Assembly (NCBI GenBank): GCA_028291545.1
Contig: JAQGHR010000006.1
Span: forward strand, 1-33,283
Direction: 5' to 3'
Source of the DNA: Planctomycetota bacterium
Lineage (GTDB): Bacteria; Planctomycetota; Planctomycetia; Isosphaerales; Isosphaeraceae
Length of the DNA stretch: 33,283 bases
Positions 7,223-15,068 of this stretch are shown in pieces (the stretch's first letter is position 1; the number at the start of each line of letters is the position of its first letter). The notes under the pieces were generated by a model. That model searched no databases. It had not been told where the DNA came from and saw only the letters and a program-made list of their open reading frames with translations. The position numbers were made by a program, and so were the translations under genes.

Positions 7223-9678
7223 TGATAGCTTTGCGGGCTCGGGATCGCGCCGAAAGCGATGAATAGTTCGTTGACTGCCGTGTCCGCCAGTCCATCCAGG
7301 TCGACATCAACCGACTCACCTGGACCGACCTGAACGGCGAAATAGGATAAAGGCCGCGAGGGCGTGAGCGAATCTCGCAGAGGAACGCCGTCTGCCGAGA
7401 GAGACGCCACGACGAAGGGCAGCGGAGGGCTCGCAACCAGGTTGTTTGCCTCGTTCGTCTCGCGCTCCTGGTTTGCCACGTCGGAACGAACGAGAATGTG
7501 ATAGTTGCCCGGCAGTGCGCCAGGGATCACTACCGAGGCGCTGCTTGTGTAGGTCTGGCTTGCGGCCAGTCCTCCGTTGTGAGGGACGAGTGCCAGCCGC
7601 GTGTCGTTGATGTCCCAGGTTGCGTCGGTCGAGAGGTACACGCCGTCGATCCAGTCACCGACGAGCAGCGTGCCCGTCTGGTTCGAGCCGGACCATGTGA
7701 TCGTCACCGGCTCTCCTGCGGTGAGCGTTGGCGGCGTCACAAGGTTCGTAAGTCCGAGATCGACGGGTACCAAGTTGAATTGGGCGATATAGGTGTCGTC
7801 GCTGTTGGTCTCGCCCTGGTTTCCGTCGCGATCCTGATCGAGTGGATTGCCCGCCAGATCCCGCACGTCGGGACCGATCCTCATGTCGTAGCGTCCGACC
7901 AAAGTCTGCGCGGGGAATGAAATGCGGAATCGATTCAAGCCGACATTCTGTATGCCGTTCGCCGCGACGGTCTGTCCGTCGGGTTTGACAATCGCGATGT
8001 CGGTGAGGTTGAAGGTTGGCGCGTCGATCGCCTCGCTGAACCAGACGTCGACATGATCAATCGTCCCAGCGATGTCTCCGCCGGGAATGTGCTGCGTGAC
8101 CCGCGGCGGGACCGTGTCGACGGTTAGGGTGAAGGAATCAGAATCATCCGGCTCGCCAGGGATCTGAATGATATTCTGGTCAAGCGAATTGCCATTGATA
8201 TCGACCAGCATATTAAGCACGGTGAAGTGATACGGCCCATCCTCCATGAGGGGTGGGAAATCGACCTGATAGGAGCGATCAGCGACCTGCGTAAGACCGG
8301 TCGCAACGTGATGGCCCGCCTGCCCGTCGACCACGATGTTCGCGGCGTTCGCGGCACTGACCTCGATGGGGACGCTGAATTTCAAGATGAGGGGGCTGAT
8401 GGGGGCGTTGACATAAGTTCCGTTGAGCGGCTCGGGCTCGTACCATTTCACATGGTTATGAGGCACACCCTGAAAGATGTACACGGTGCCCGGTCCGCCG
8501 GGGACGTCGTAGTAGGCGGTCCCGCCGGCCGCCGTGATCCGGCTGGTGTCGAAGCCGCCGAGGTCGGCCGCGTACACCGCGACGCGGCCTCCTCCTCCGA
8601 AGTTGCCGACGGCCCCCGAGGCGTCGAGGGACCCTGCGCCGGACAGCGTCGCGACCGCGATCGAGATCCCGCCGCCGGAGCCGCCGCCGCCGTGCCGCTC
8701 GGTGCCCCGCGCCAGGATCCGGCCGTCCAGGATGAGCCGTCCGGCCGCGATCCGCACCAGGCCGCCGCCGGTGCCGCCGCCCCCGGGGCTGGTGCCGCTG
8801 CCCCAGTCGTCGGGGCCGGAGTAGTCGCCGTAAGTGGAGTTGGGAGTTCCCGAACCGTAGACGCCGCCCAGCCCGCCGTAGCTCCCCGCGCCACCGCCGG
8901 TCGATGCACCCACGGTCGTATTGCCCGCGGTGTAGCCCGGCAGGTACCCCTCGCCCGAAACGTCGATCGCGCTCGAAGCGTCCACGATAATTTCATCGGT
9001 TACGGTCAGATCCAGCTTGTGGGTCTCGCTCGCTGTGTTCGCCGAGTGCGTCAATACGGCACCGTCAACGAGATGAACTGAGTGAAAGTTGTGCGGACCA
9101 TCGATCGTCACGGTCGTCCCAGCGATGGCGATATCCTTACCATCAACGCTGGTATTCATCTCGGTGATCACGACCGGCGAGGTGAAGATCATGTCAGCCT
9201 GGACGTAGTTCAGGCTCGCAACGAAACGATCGCCGGGCACCTCCGCCTGGATGCCGTTCTGGTTCTGGTCCATCATGTGCGCGGTCGTGTCGGCGATGGC
9301 GGGGCCGACCGCCACCTGATAACTGCCACGCATGGTCAGGGCGGGGAAGGTAACCCGGAACTGCGTGACGCTCAGGGGCTGAACGCCGGTCGCGACGACG
9401 CCCTGGGGTCCGCCGATCGCCACGTCGGCGACCGAGAACGTTGCCGCGTCGATGTCGCGGTCGAACGTCACGCCGACGTGATCGAAGGATGTGTTGCGGA
9501 CCTCCGTCGGTGTGATCGCCAGGATTCGCGGACCGTCGCCCGTTAGGAGTGTTCGGAGTTCCAGGGCCTCGAAGCGTGGTGCGAGTCGAACGCGACGCCC
9601 GGACCGACCGTTGGCACGCGGGCCTTCGCGAGGCGGTATCATCTTCATCGGCTCGCTTCTTGCTGGAGCGGTCATCAT
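7117..9678 (-). CDS. Giant surface protein, N-terminal piece (LEPR-XLL, Ig-like, Gly-rich, CARDB)
   Basis: The start is uncertain. ATG 9678 (MMTAPARSEPMKMIPP) is preferred over GTG 9717, although no clear ribosome binding site precedes either. Near residue 40 the motif FEALELRTLL matches the planctomycete LEPR-XLL sorting signal. Next come an Ig-like domain typical of bacterial surface proteins (GPRILAITPTEV ... VGVTFDRDIDAATFSVADV), a Gly/Ser-rich beta-repeat region (GASTGGGAGSYGGLGG, GGGGSGGG), two further Ig-like domains (ILKFSVPIEVSAANAANIVV; VDVWFSEAIDAPTFNLTDI) and a CARDB-like domain (WIDGVYLSTDATWDINDT ... NYHILVRSDVANQERETNEA). The piece ends in a PPC-like domain (SYFAVQVGPGESVDVDLDG). 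True homology ends near 7223; the last 35 or so codons, to 7117, are out-of-frame sequence. The gene lies 58 bp downstream of, and in the same direction as, a tyrosine recombinase. Confidence 0.75.
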   Translation of the reverse strand: MMTAPARSEPMKMIPPREGPRANGRSGRRVRLAPRFEALELRTLLTGDGPRILAITPTEVRNTSFDHVGVTFDRDIDAATFSVADVAIGGPQGVVATGVQPLSVTQFRVTFPALTMRGSYQVAVGPAIADTTAHMMDQNQNGIQAEVPGDRFVASLNYVQADMIFTSPVVITEMNTSVDGKDIAIAGTTVTIDGPHNFHSVHLVDGAVLTHSANTASETHKLDLTVTDEIIVDASSAIDVSGEGYLPGYTAGNTTVGASTGGGAGSYGGLGGVYGSGTPNSTYGDYSGPDDWGSGTSPGGGGTGGGLVRIAAGRLILDGRILARGTERHGGGGSGGGISIAVATLSGAGSLDASGAVGNFGGGGRVAVYAADLGGFDTSRITAAGGTAYYDVPGGPGTVYIFQGVPHNHVKWYEPEPLNGTYVNAPISPLILKFSVPIEVSAANAANIVVDGQAGHHVATGLTQVADRSYQVDFPPLMEDGPYHFTVLNMLVDINGNSLDQNIIQIPGEPDDSDSFTLTVDTVPPRVTQHIPGGDIAGTIDHVDVWFSEAIDAPTFNLTDIAIVKPDGQTVAANGIQNVGLNRFRISFPAQTLVGRYDMRIGPDVRDLAGNPLDQDRDGNQGETNSDDTYIAQFNLVPVDLGLTNLVTPPTLTAGEPVTITWSGSNQTGTLLVGDWIDGVYLSTDATWDINDTRLALVPHNGGLAASQTYTSSASVVIPGALPGNYHILVRSDVANQERETNEANNLVASPPLPFVVASLSADGVPLRDSLTPSRPLSYFAVQVGPGESVDVDLDGLADTAVNELFIAFGAIPSPQSYHARRPGRRSRGEPGPAAGDHSTLFGRDALHPRSRR

Positions 9679-9775
9679 CGAGTGGCCATCCGAGGGAGCC
9701 TCTTCGCTCCCGGCCACGAGGGCTTGCGAGGTTCACCTATAACCATTCGCTCGCCAGGCGAACAGAAAATTCCGG

Positions 9776-10768
9776 TCAGATCGAGATCCGTTCCACGATG
9801 TTGCGCGTGACCTTGCGTCGCCTGCGGTCGTAAATCCGCGTGGTCCGCGGATCGGAGTGGCCGGCCAGGTACTGGACGTCCTCCAGCGGCACGTTCTGCT
9901 CAAGCAAGTCGGTCACCGTCGTCACGCGAAACGAGTGGGGTGAGAAGTGCCCCGGCAGGCCCGCCGCCTTGAGCCGCCGCTTCATCATCCGGCAGATGTC
10001 GATGCCGGTCATGGCGTTCTTCGTCAGCGTCTTCGTCTTCCGATTCGCGGTGCGGAAGAGCGGTCCATCGGAGACGCCCGCGGCTTGGATATAGGCGAGG
10101 AGGAACTGCTCCAGATCGTGCCGCACGGGGATCTCCCGAGATTTTCCGCCTTTCTCGGCGAACCGCAGGGTGTACTGGGCACCATCGTGGATCATATTTT
10201 TCAAAGTGAGTTTGGCGACGGCGCCGACGCGGGCCGCCGTATAGGCGAGGACAGACAGCACGGCGCGGTCTCGCAGGCCGACCAGGTCGACGACAGCGAT
10301 CGAGGTCAGGAGGGTCCGCGCCGGCGAGGTGCCGATTTCGGGGGTTTTGCCCTCAACCACAGCGTAGCGCTCGGCCTTGACGGTTGCGGCAGGGTTGATA
10401 ATGCAGGCGTGGCGGTTGACCAGGCGGTCGAAGTCGCGCCGAAGGGCGGCCAGGTGAAGCTTCTTGGTCGGTATCGCGAGTTCGAGATGCTGGAGGTATT
10501 CGCCGACATCGCCGGGGGCGAACCGGGAGAGTTCTAGATTTCGTTCCTCGACCCAGGCGAGGAATTGCCGGACGGCGTGCAGGTAGTTCTTGCGGGTGTG
10601 GGCGTTGGCGATCTCGGCCTGGAAGAATTCCTCCCAGGCGAACTCGGCCGACTTGCCGGCGAGCGTGACGATCGCGGGGGCGTTGCGGGCGGTGACGGGT
10701 CCGGTGGAATGGATCAGTTCTCCGGCCGTCGCGGCGTCGTAGACGACGATTCCTTGCTTTTCATCCAT
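9776..10768 (-). CDS. Tyrosine recombinase / integrase (recombinase 1)
   Basis: This is a site-specific recombinase of the phage-integrase family, 330 aa. ATG 10768 is chosen because GGGGAGG lies 11 nt upstream; a TTG at 10810 would add 14 codons. The N-terminal SAM-like core-binding domain (EFFQAEIANAHTRKNYLHAV) is followed by the catalytic domain. Candidate catalytic residues are all present: Arg180 (TAARVGAVAKL), Lys206 (FAEKGGKSREI), His278-x-x-Arg281 (PHSFRVTT), His304 (LAGHSDPRTT) and the nucleophile Tyr313 (RIYDRR). It appears intact. It is related along its length to recombinase 2 at 12691-13746 (shared INPA..V, EGKTP, VTRNIVERIS), and the two point away from each other around the nuclease gene. 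It probably mobilises or rearranges this island; its target site is unknown. Confidence 0.92.
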   Translation of the reverse strand: MDEKQGIVVYDAATAGELIHSTGPVTARNAPAIVTLAGKSAEFAWEEFFQAEIANAHTRKNYLHAVRQFLAWVEERNLELSRFAPGDVGEYLQHLELAIPTKKLHLAALRRDFDRLVNRHACIINPAATVKAERYAVVEGKTPEIGTSPARTLLTSIAVVDLVGLRDRAVLSVLAYTAARVGAVAKLTLKNMIHDGAQYTLRFAEKGGKSREIPVRHDLEQFLLAYIQAAGVSDGPLFRTANRKTKTLTKNAMTGIDICRMMKRRLKAAGLPGHFSPHSFRVTTVTDLLEQNVPLEDVQYLAGHSDPRTTRIYDRRRRKVTRNIVERISI

Positions 10769-10780
10769 GATCTTCGATGC

Positions 10781-10850
10781 CTCCCCTGCTCCGTGTATAG
10801 CGCCAGACAAAGGGCGTTTCGTGCCTCAATCCCGGAGCAGGGCAGGGGAG
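10781..10850. repeat. Inverted repeat flanking the 5' leader of recombinase 1
   Basis: CTCCCCTGCTCCG (10781-10793) is mirrored by CGGAGCAGGGCAGGGGAG (10833-10850), which matches its complement except for a 5-nt insertion (GGCAG). The left arm contains the ribosome binding site of recombinase 1. It could be an operator, a recombinase arm site, or a chance effect of G-rich leader sequence. The rest of 10851-11188 contains no credible gene. Confidence 0.35.
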
Positions 10851-11078
10851 AAGCTCACACCGCGGTGGGGTCTTGACCGAGATGATGCGCGCCGACTGGC
10901 TCGATAGCCTGGGAATCGTCGAGGGAGAGAACCGGGATAGGACGCGGTCGGACATCGGCGAACCAGGCGCCCGGCTCTCGATCGAGCCCCGGGCGATCAT
11001 CGGTCGCGGCCTCACGCCCTCTGGCATGTGTCGGATGCGGCTGCTCTACCCCGCTCGTTCGAACCTGCTCGGGCCCTT

Positions 11079-11105
11079 GATTCATCACGCGCTGCGTGAC
11101 GAATC
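11079..11105. repeat. Strong inverted repeat upstream of the YhcG-type gene
   Basis: GATTCATCACGC (11079-11090), loop GCT, then GCGTGACGAATC (11094-11105): 12-bp arms with one A/C mismatch and a 3-nt loop. There is no following T-run, so it is not a classic terminator. It sits 84 bp before the nuclease start codon, where an operator or recombinase-binding site would be plausible. Confidence 0.45.
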
Positions 11106-11128
11106 GGGAATGGCCGATCCTGCCGGTT

Positions 11129-11143
11129 GGGCAGGGGGGTGGC
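11129..11143 (+). repeat. 15-bp G-rich repeat, copy 1
   Basis: GGGCAGGGGGGTGGC here is identical to 12676-12690, directly before the start codon of recombinase 2. A near-copy in reverse orientation (CCGGGCAGGGGGG on the minus strand) lies at 13754-13766, just after recombinase 2. It may be a shared leader or an element-end motif. Confidence 0.4.
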
Positions 11144-11170
11144 GTTCAATCATTGGTGGACCGCCCGGTC

Positions 11171-11190
11171 ATGCGGTAAGTTACCCGCAT
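11171..11190. promoter_or_regulatory. Palindrome overlapping the YhcG-type start codon
   Basis: ATGCGGTAA (11171-11179), one spacer base, then TTACCCGCAT (11181-11190), complementary apart from one bulged base. The right arm ends in the ATG start codon, so pairing or repressor binding could limit translation. No protein bound here can be named from sequence. Confidence 0.3.
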
Positions 11191-12286
11191 GGCAAAGAAG
11201 CGAATCACTCCTGCGCCGGGACTTCCCGCGCCCGAGAACAAGCCGATCGCCCGCCGGAAATTGATCTCCGACCTGCGCGAGCTGATCGAAGGAACGCGCA
11301 CGGGCGTCGCTCAGGCCGTCAACTCGGCCCAGGTCCTGCTCAACTGGCAGATCGGCCACCGCCTCCGGATTGACGTCCTGGGCGCGAAGCGTGCCGGATA
11401 CGGCGAGCGGATCATCCGCACGGTCGCCGAGGGATTGACCGCCGACTACGGGCGTGGGTTCACCGAGAAGAACCTCCGCCACATGATCCGCTTCGTCGAG
11501 CGGTTCCCTGACCGCGAGATTGTCTCCGCACTGAGTAGACAATTGGGCTGGACCCACTTCCGGGCGCTCATCTACATCGACGACCCGCTCAGGCGCGAGT
11601 TCTACGCCGAGATGTGCCGCGTCGAGCGGTGGAGCACGCGGGCGCTCGAGAAGAAGATCGGGGGCATGCCCTTCGAGCGGACCGCCCTCTCCCGGAAGCC
11701 CGACCTGCTCGCCCGACGGGAGATCGCCGCCCTCCGCGATGAGGACCGCGTCTCGCCCGACCTTGTCTTCCGCGACCCCTACGTCCTCGACTTCCTCGGC
11801 CTCAAGGACGTCTACGGCGAGCGGGATCTGGAGGCCGCCATCCTCCGCGAGATGGAGGCGTTCATCCTGGAGCTCGGTGCCGGATTCGCGTTCGTGGCCC
11901 GGCAGAAGCGGATCACGGTCGACAATCAGGACTACTACCTCGACCTGCTCTTCTACCATCGCAAGCTCCGCCGGCTGGTGGCCGTCGAGCTGAAGCTGGG
12001 GGCCTTCCAGGCCGCGGACAAGGGGCAGATGGAGCTCTATCTCCGCTGGCTGGAACGCCATGAAGTGGAGACCGGCGAGGAACCGCCGCTGGGATTGATC
12101 CTGTGTGCGGACAAGTCGGACGAGCACGTCGAGCTGCTGCAACTCGACAGGAGTGGGATCCGGGTCGCAGCCTACCTGACCGAACTGCCGCCGAAGAAGC
12201 TCCTCGAGCGGACGCTCCACGAATCGGCGCAGAAGGCGAAGGCCCGGCTCGAGTCGCGCAACACGACCCCGGGCGCGTCCGACTGA
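11189..12286 (+). CDS. PDDEXK nuclease domain protein, YhcG / DUF1016 family
   Basis: 365 aa from ATG 11189 to TGA 12286. The N-terminal half is the DUF1016 helical domain (DLRELIEGTRTGVAQAVNSA, LLNWQIGHRLR, GYGERIIRTVAEGLTADYGRG, RHMIRFVERFPD, LGWTHFRALI). The C-terminal half carries the PDDEXK-type nuclease core, seen as DPYVLDFLGL, YYLDLLFYHR and VAVELKLG at about residues 195-272: Asp, then Glu-x-Lys in adjacent strands. Such proteins are predicted DNA-cleaving enzymes often found near mobile elements, and may act in DNA repair, restriction or recombination. It is cytosolic. It lies between two outward-facing tyrosine recombinases, so it probably travels with them. There is no sign of damage. 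A palindrome overlaps its start codon. Confidence 0.9.
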   Translation: MAKKRITPAPGLPAPENKPIARRKLISDLRELIEGTRTGVAQAVNSAQVLLNWQIGHRLRIDVLGAKRAGYGERIIRTVAEGLTADYGRGFTEKNLRHMIRFVERFPDREIVSALSRQLGWTHFRALIYIDDPLRREFYAEMCRVERWSTRALEKKIGGMPFERTALSRKPDLLARREIAALRDEDRVSPDLVFRDPYVLDFLGLKDVYGERDLEAAILREMEAFILELGAGFAFVARQKRITVDNQDYYLDLLFYHRKLRRLVAVELKLGAFQAADKGQMELYLRWLERHEVETGEEPPLGLILCADKSDEHVELLQLDRSGIRVAAYLTELPPKKLLERTLHESAQKAKARLESRNTTPGASD

Positions 12287-12636
12287 AATCGCGTGCCGGC
12301 TCGATGGCCGGGGGTGCCGGTGGGCCGCCGGATGCAACCGGGAAGCAGGCGTGCCGATTGAGACGATTACGATGACCGGGGCCGTGAGCACGGTGCAAGC
12401 CTCGACGGGAACATCCGCCAGCAGGCTGTAGCGACGCGATTCGCATCCTCATCGGCGGCCATCGACCGGACGCGCGTCGTCACGGGCAAGTAGCACATGG
12501 CTCACGGAGGCCTTGCATTCGCCCGAACTGGCGCGAAAGGAGAAGCCGGCACAATCGGACGATGCGGAGGCGAGAGCGCCATCGCTTGGCGGCCGCGTTC
12601 GAGAGGTCCCCTGCCCTCAACTCGTACTTGCGCTGA

Positions 12637-12662
12637 TGCCGAATAAAGGACATTATTCGGCA
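12637..12662. promoter_or_regulatory. dif/lox-like inverted repeat: candidate recombinase core site
   Basis: Perfect 10-bp arms TGCCGAATAA (12637-12646) and TTATTCGGCA (12653-12662) around a 6-nt spacer AGGACA. The '...ATAA-N6-TTAT...' core with a 6-bp spacer is the layout of XerC/XerD dif sites. It lies 28 bp before the ATG of recombinase 2, a usual place for a recombinase's own crossover site or operator. It could instead be an mRNA hairpin. No second copy was seen in the window. Confidence 0.5.
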
Positions 12663-12675
12663 ATGCAAACGACCG

Positions 12676-12690
12676 GGGCAGGGGGGTGGC
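12676..12690 (+). repeat. 15-bp G-rich repeat, copy 2 (leader of recombinase 2)
   Basis: GGGCAGGGGGGTGGC ends directly at the ATG (12691) and doubles as a G-rich ribosome binding region. It is identical to 11129-11143. Confidence 0.4.
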
Positions 12691-13746
12691 ATGGACGAGA
12701 CGCAGGATGGGAACGCGGGCGTGTTGGCCATTGTTGAGACTCGCGGCGATGGCCACGAGCTGGTCGTCCACGCCGACCTCGAACGCCTCCGCCGCGAGAT
12801 CGCCGCCCCGCCGATCGTCCGCGAAGCCGGGCCCGGTGCCGAGTACGCCTACGCCGACTTCTTCAAGGCGAAGATCAGCAATCCCAACACCCGCGTGGCC
12901 TACAAGCGCGCCGTGGACCGGTTCCTCGGCTGGTGCCGATTGCGCGGCTTGACGCTCCGCCAGGTCACCTCGTTCGTCGTCGGCGACTACGTCGAGCATT
13001 TCCTCGTCGACAAGGACGGCCACGCCTTGTCAGCCCCCACCAAGAAGTAGCACCTCGCCGGGCTGAGACATTTCTTCGACAACCAGCAGATGTACCACGG
13101 CGTCGCCATCAACCCCGCCTCCAGCGTCCGCGGCCCCAAGTACTCCGCCCGCGAGGGCAAGACGCCCGCCTTCGACGACCGCCAGGTCCGCACGCTCCTG
13201 GATTCGATCGGCGGTGGCAACGTCGTCGCCATCCGCGACAAGACCCTGCTGATGATCCTCGCCTACACCGCCGCCCGCGCCGGGGCCGTCGCCAAACTGC
13301 GGACCATGGACTACCTCACCGACGGCCGGTCCTGGTCATTCAACTTCGGGGAGAAAGGAGGCAAGCTCCACCATGTCCCGGCCCGCCACGACCTCCAGGT
13401 CCAGATGGAGCTCTACCTCCGCGCCTCCGGCCTGGAGGGCCGGTCCGACAAGACGGCGCTGTTCCGCACCGCCCGGAAGCGGAAGCGCGAGCTGACCGAT
13501 CGGGGCCTGAACGGCAACGACCTCCTGCGGATGGTCAAGCGCCGGCTCGCGGGGGCGGGCCTGCCGCCGGGGTCGTTCTGCTGCCACTCGTTCCGCGCCA
13601 CCACGGCCACGAACCTGCTGAAGCAGAAGGTGGCGCGGGAGCAGGTCCAGTACCTGCTCGGGCACTCGGACGCGCGGACCACGGACCTCTACAACCGCAC
13701 CGACGAGGAAGTCACCCGCAACATCGTCGAGCGGATCTCGCTCTGA
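12691..13746 (+). pseudogene. Tyrosine recombinase (recombinase 2) with an in-frame TAG
   Basis: The frame from ATG 12691 encodes 119 residues with the core-binding domain (DFFKAKISNPNTRVAYKRAV). It stops at TAG 13048-13050 after SAPTKK, then continues in the same frame as HLAGLRHFFDNQQMYHGVAI to TGA 13746. Recombinase 1 has IPTKK-L-HLAALR at the same place, so the TAG replaces a Leu codon, probably TTG to TAG. The downstream part keeps all candidate catalytic residues: Arg in TAARAGAVAKL, Lys in GEKGGKLH, HSFRATT, GHSDARTT and LYNRT. Without the stop it would be 351 aa. The gene may be a recent pseudogene, a sequencing error, or readable by suppression. TAG ends other genes in this window, so general recoding is unlikely. 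Confidence 0.85.
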
Positions 13747-13753
13747 AGTTCGT

Positions 13754-13766
13754 CCCCCCTGCCCGG
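13754..13766 (-). repeat. G-rich repeat, inverted near-copy 3
   Basis: On the minus strand this reads CCGGGCAGGGGGG, 8 bp after the recombinase 2 stop. It mirrors the leader copy at 12676-12690 (CCGGGGCAGGGGGG with its upstream CC, one G longer), so recombinase 2 is bracketed by imperfect inverted copies. Confidence 0.3.
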
Positions 13767-15068
13767 CTGGTGCCATGCGGGCGGGGAGTCGATCGGGGGC
13801 TAACGGCCGTGCCCCGCGGCGCGGGGTCACCGCGTCGGGCGGGGCGGAACGTGACAGCGAGTGGGAGGGATTACTTGGGGGCCTCGCCGCGGCGTCACCG
13901 AGGCTGAGGATCGCGTCACGCACGTCCTTCCTCGCCAGGATCGGGGCGAGTCCGGGGTTGGCCTTCAAGACCTCGGGCACGGTCGCGCCCTTCTCCAGCG
14001 CCCGGATCAGCCAGTGTGCCGCGCGATCGGCGTAGGCGAGGGACAGGGCCTCTCGCTCGGCCCGGGGACGTCCCTCGTCCTTCCTCGCGAGCGCCGAGCA
14101 GGACGGGAGCCCAGCGGCCGCCGCCGCGAGATTCTCGACCGGCTGCACCGCGTTGAGCGCCAGTTCCTCGCATCGTTCGGCGGCCGTGGCGTGGTCGCCC
14201 AGCGCCGCGAGGGCCAGGATCTGGCGTCGGACGTTGTTGCGGTAGAAGGCGCGGACCTGGGGATTGTTCGGGCTGAGGCGAAGCGATTCCTTGTGGTAGG
14301 GCAGCGCCTGCTCCAGCCAACGCTTGGCCTGCTTCGGGTCGCCCCGGTCGAGCGCGACCCGGGCCGGGTTCACGAGCGACCCGGCGGCGCCGTTGAGCGC
14401 GTCGGTATCCTCCTGGAACGAGGTCGCCATCTTCAACCGCAGGGTCAGCGACTCGCGCAGGAGGGACTCGATCTCGGCCGCTCCCGTCGCCGGGTCGATC
14501 ATGATTGCGAGGTTGTTGTACGCCTCGGCCAGGCTCGTGGAATAGCGAGGGAGCCCAGGGAAATCGGCCGACAGCGAGGCGCGGATCGGCAGGGCCTTCC
14601 GCGCGATCTGCTCGGCTTCCTCCATTCGGTCCTGCTTGCGATACGCGAGCCCCAGGCCGTTGTAGCTGATGGCGAGTCGCTCGCGGTAACTGGGCACGTC
14701 CGGGCGATCGGCCGCGAGCTTCTCCTGGACCTCGATCGCCTGCCGCAAAGCGTCCGCCGCGGGTCCGGTCTTTCCCTGCGTCTCCAGCACCATCCCGAGG
14801 GCCGAGAGAGCGCCGCCGAGCCCCTCGCGCCTGGCCACGTCCGTCGGGGCAGCGGCGACGAGCTGCGCGAATGCGGACCGCGATTCGATCAGCACCGCCT
14901 CGGATTCGTCCAACCGGCCGACGAGGCTCAGTGCCAGGCCGTACGACTGGCTGATCCTGGCCTTCTGGTCCAGGAGCCATCGATCCGCGGGGTCCGCCGC
15001 GCCCAGCTTGCGGATCTCGTCGAGGACCCCGGCGAGGACCAGCTCGCCCGCCTTGACGTTCCCGGTCC

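Larger units (their letters stand above)
1779..9678 (-). pseudogene. Giant LEPR-XLL / CARDB / MBG surface protein, one gene in three pieces
   Basis: Three minus-strand pieces read as one protein of about 2630 aa. Piece 1 (from 9678) ends in a PPC-like domain and loses frame in a GC run at 7215-7223. A 2-bp GC contraction would explain it, because restoring GC reads ...QSYHAR-AVRGDDRAENQ. Piece 2 ends QLQMGDT at TAG 6288-6290 and continues in the same frame as GDYTTALSVASQEF into piece 3. The intact paralogue at 20868-30620 has the same module order on either side of these breaks (CARDB, PPC, IPT ... DUF7619-like, Big_3, MBG), which supports a single ancestral gene. The likely role is a secreted or surface-anchored adhesive protein. 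It could be a real pseudogene, two sequencing errors in one gene, or, for the TAG, readthrough. The three pieces are described separately. Confidence 0.75.
12287..12690. other. Intergenic region between nuclease and recombinase 2
   Basis: About 400 bp without a credible gene. Open frames here have no recognisable motifs. It contains the dif-like inverted repeat (12637-12662) and the second copy of the G-rich repeat (12676-12690). Confidence 0.6.

Noticed and set aside
10873..11373. Plus-strand frame upstream of and overlapping the nuclease gene
   Set aside because: No motif, and it overlaps the well-supported nuclease start in another frame; the first part crosses inverted repeats that look regulatory.
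11150..12391. Minus-strand frame of 413 codons opposite the YhcG-type gene
   Set aside because: The plus-strand protein has full DUF1016/PDDEXK features; the antisense frame is low-complexity.
13336..13869. Extension of the kinase TPR frame into the antisense of recombinase 2
   Set aside because: After PPSNPSHS the residues no longer resemble the kinase family, and the opposite strand encodes the recombinase catalytic domain.
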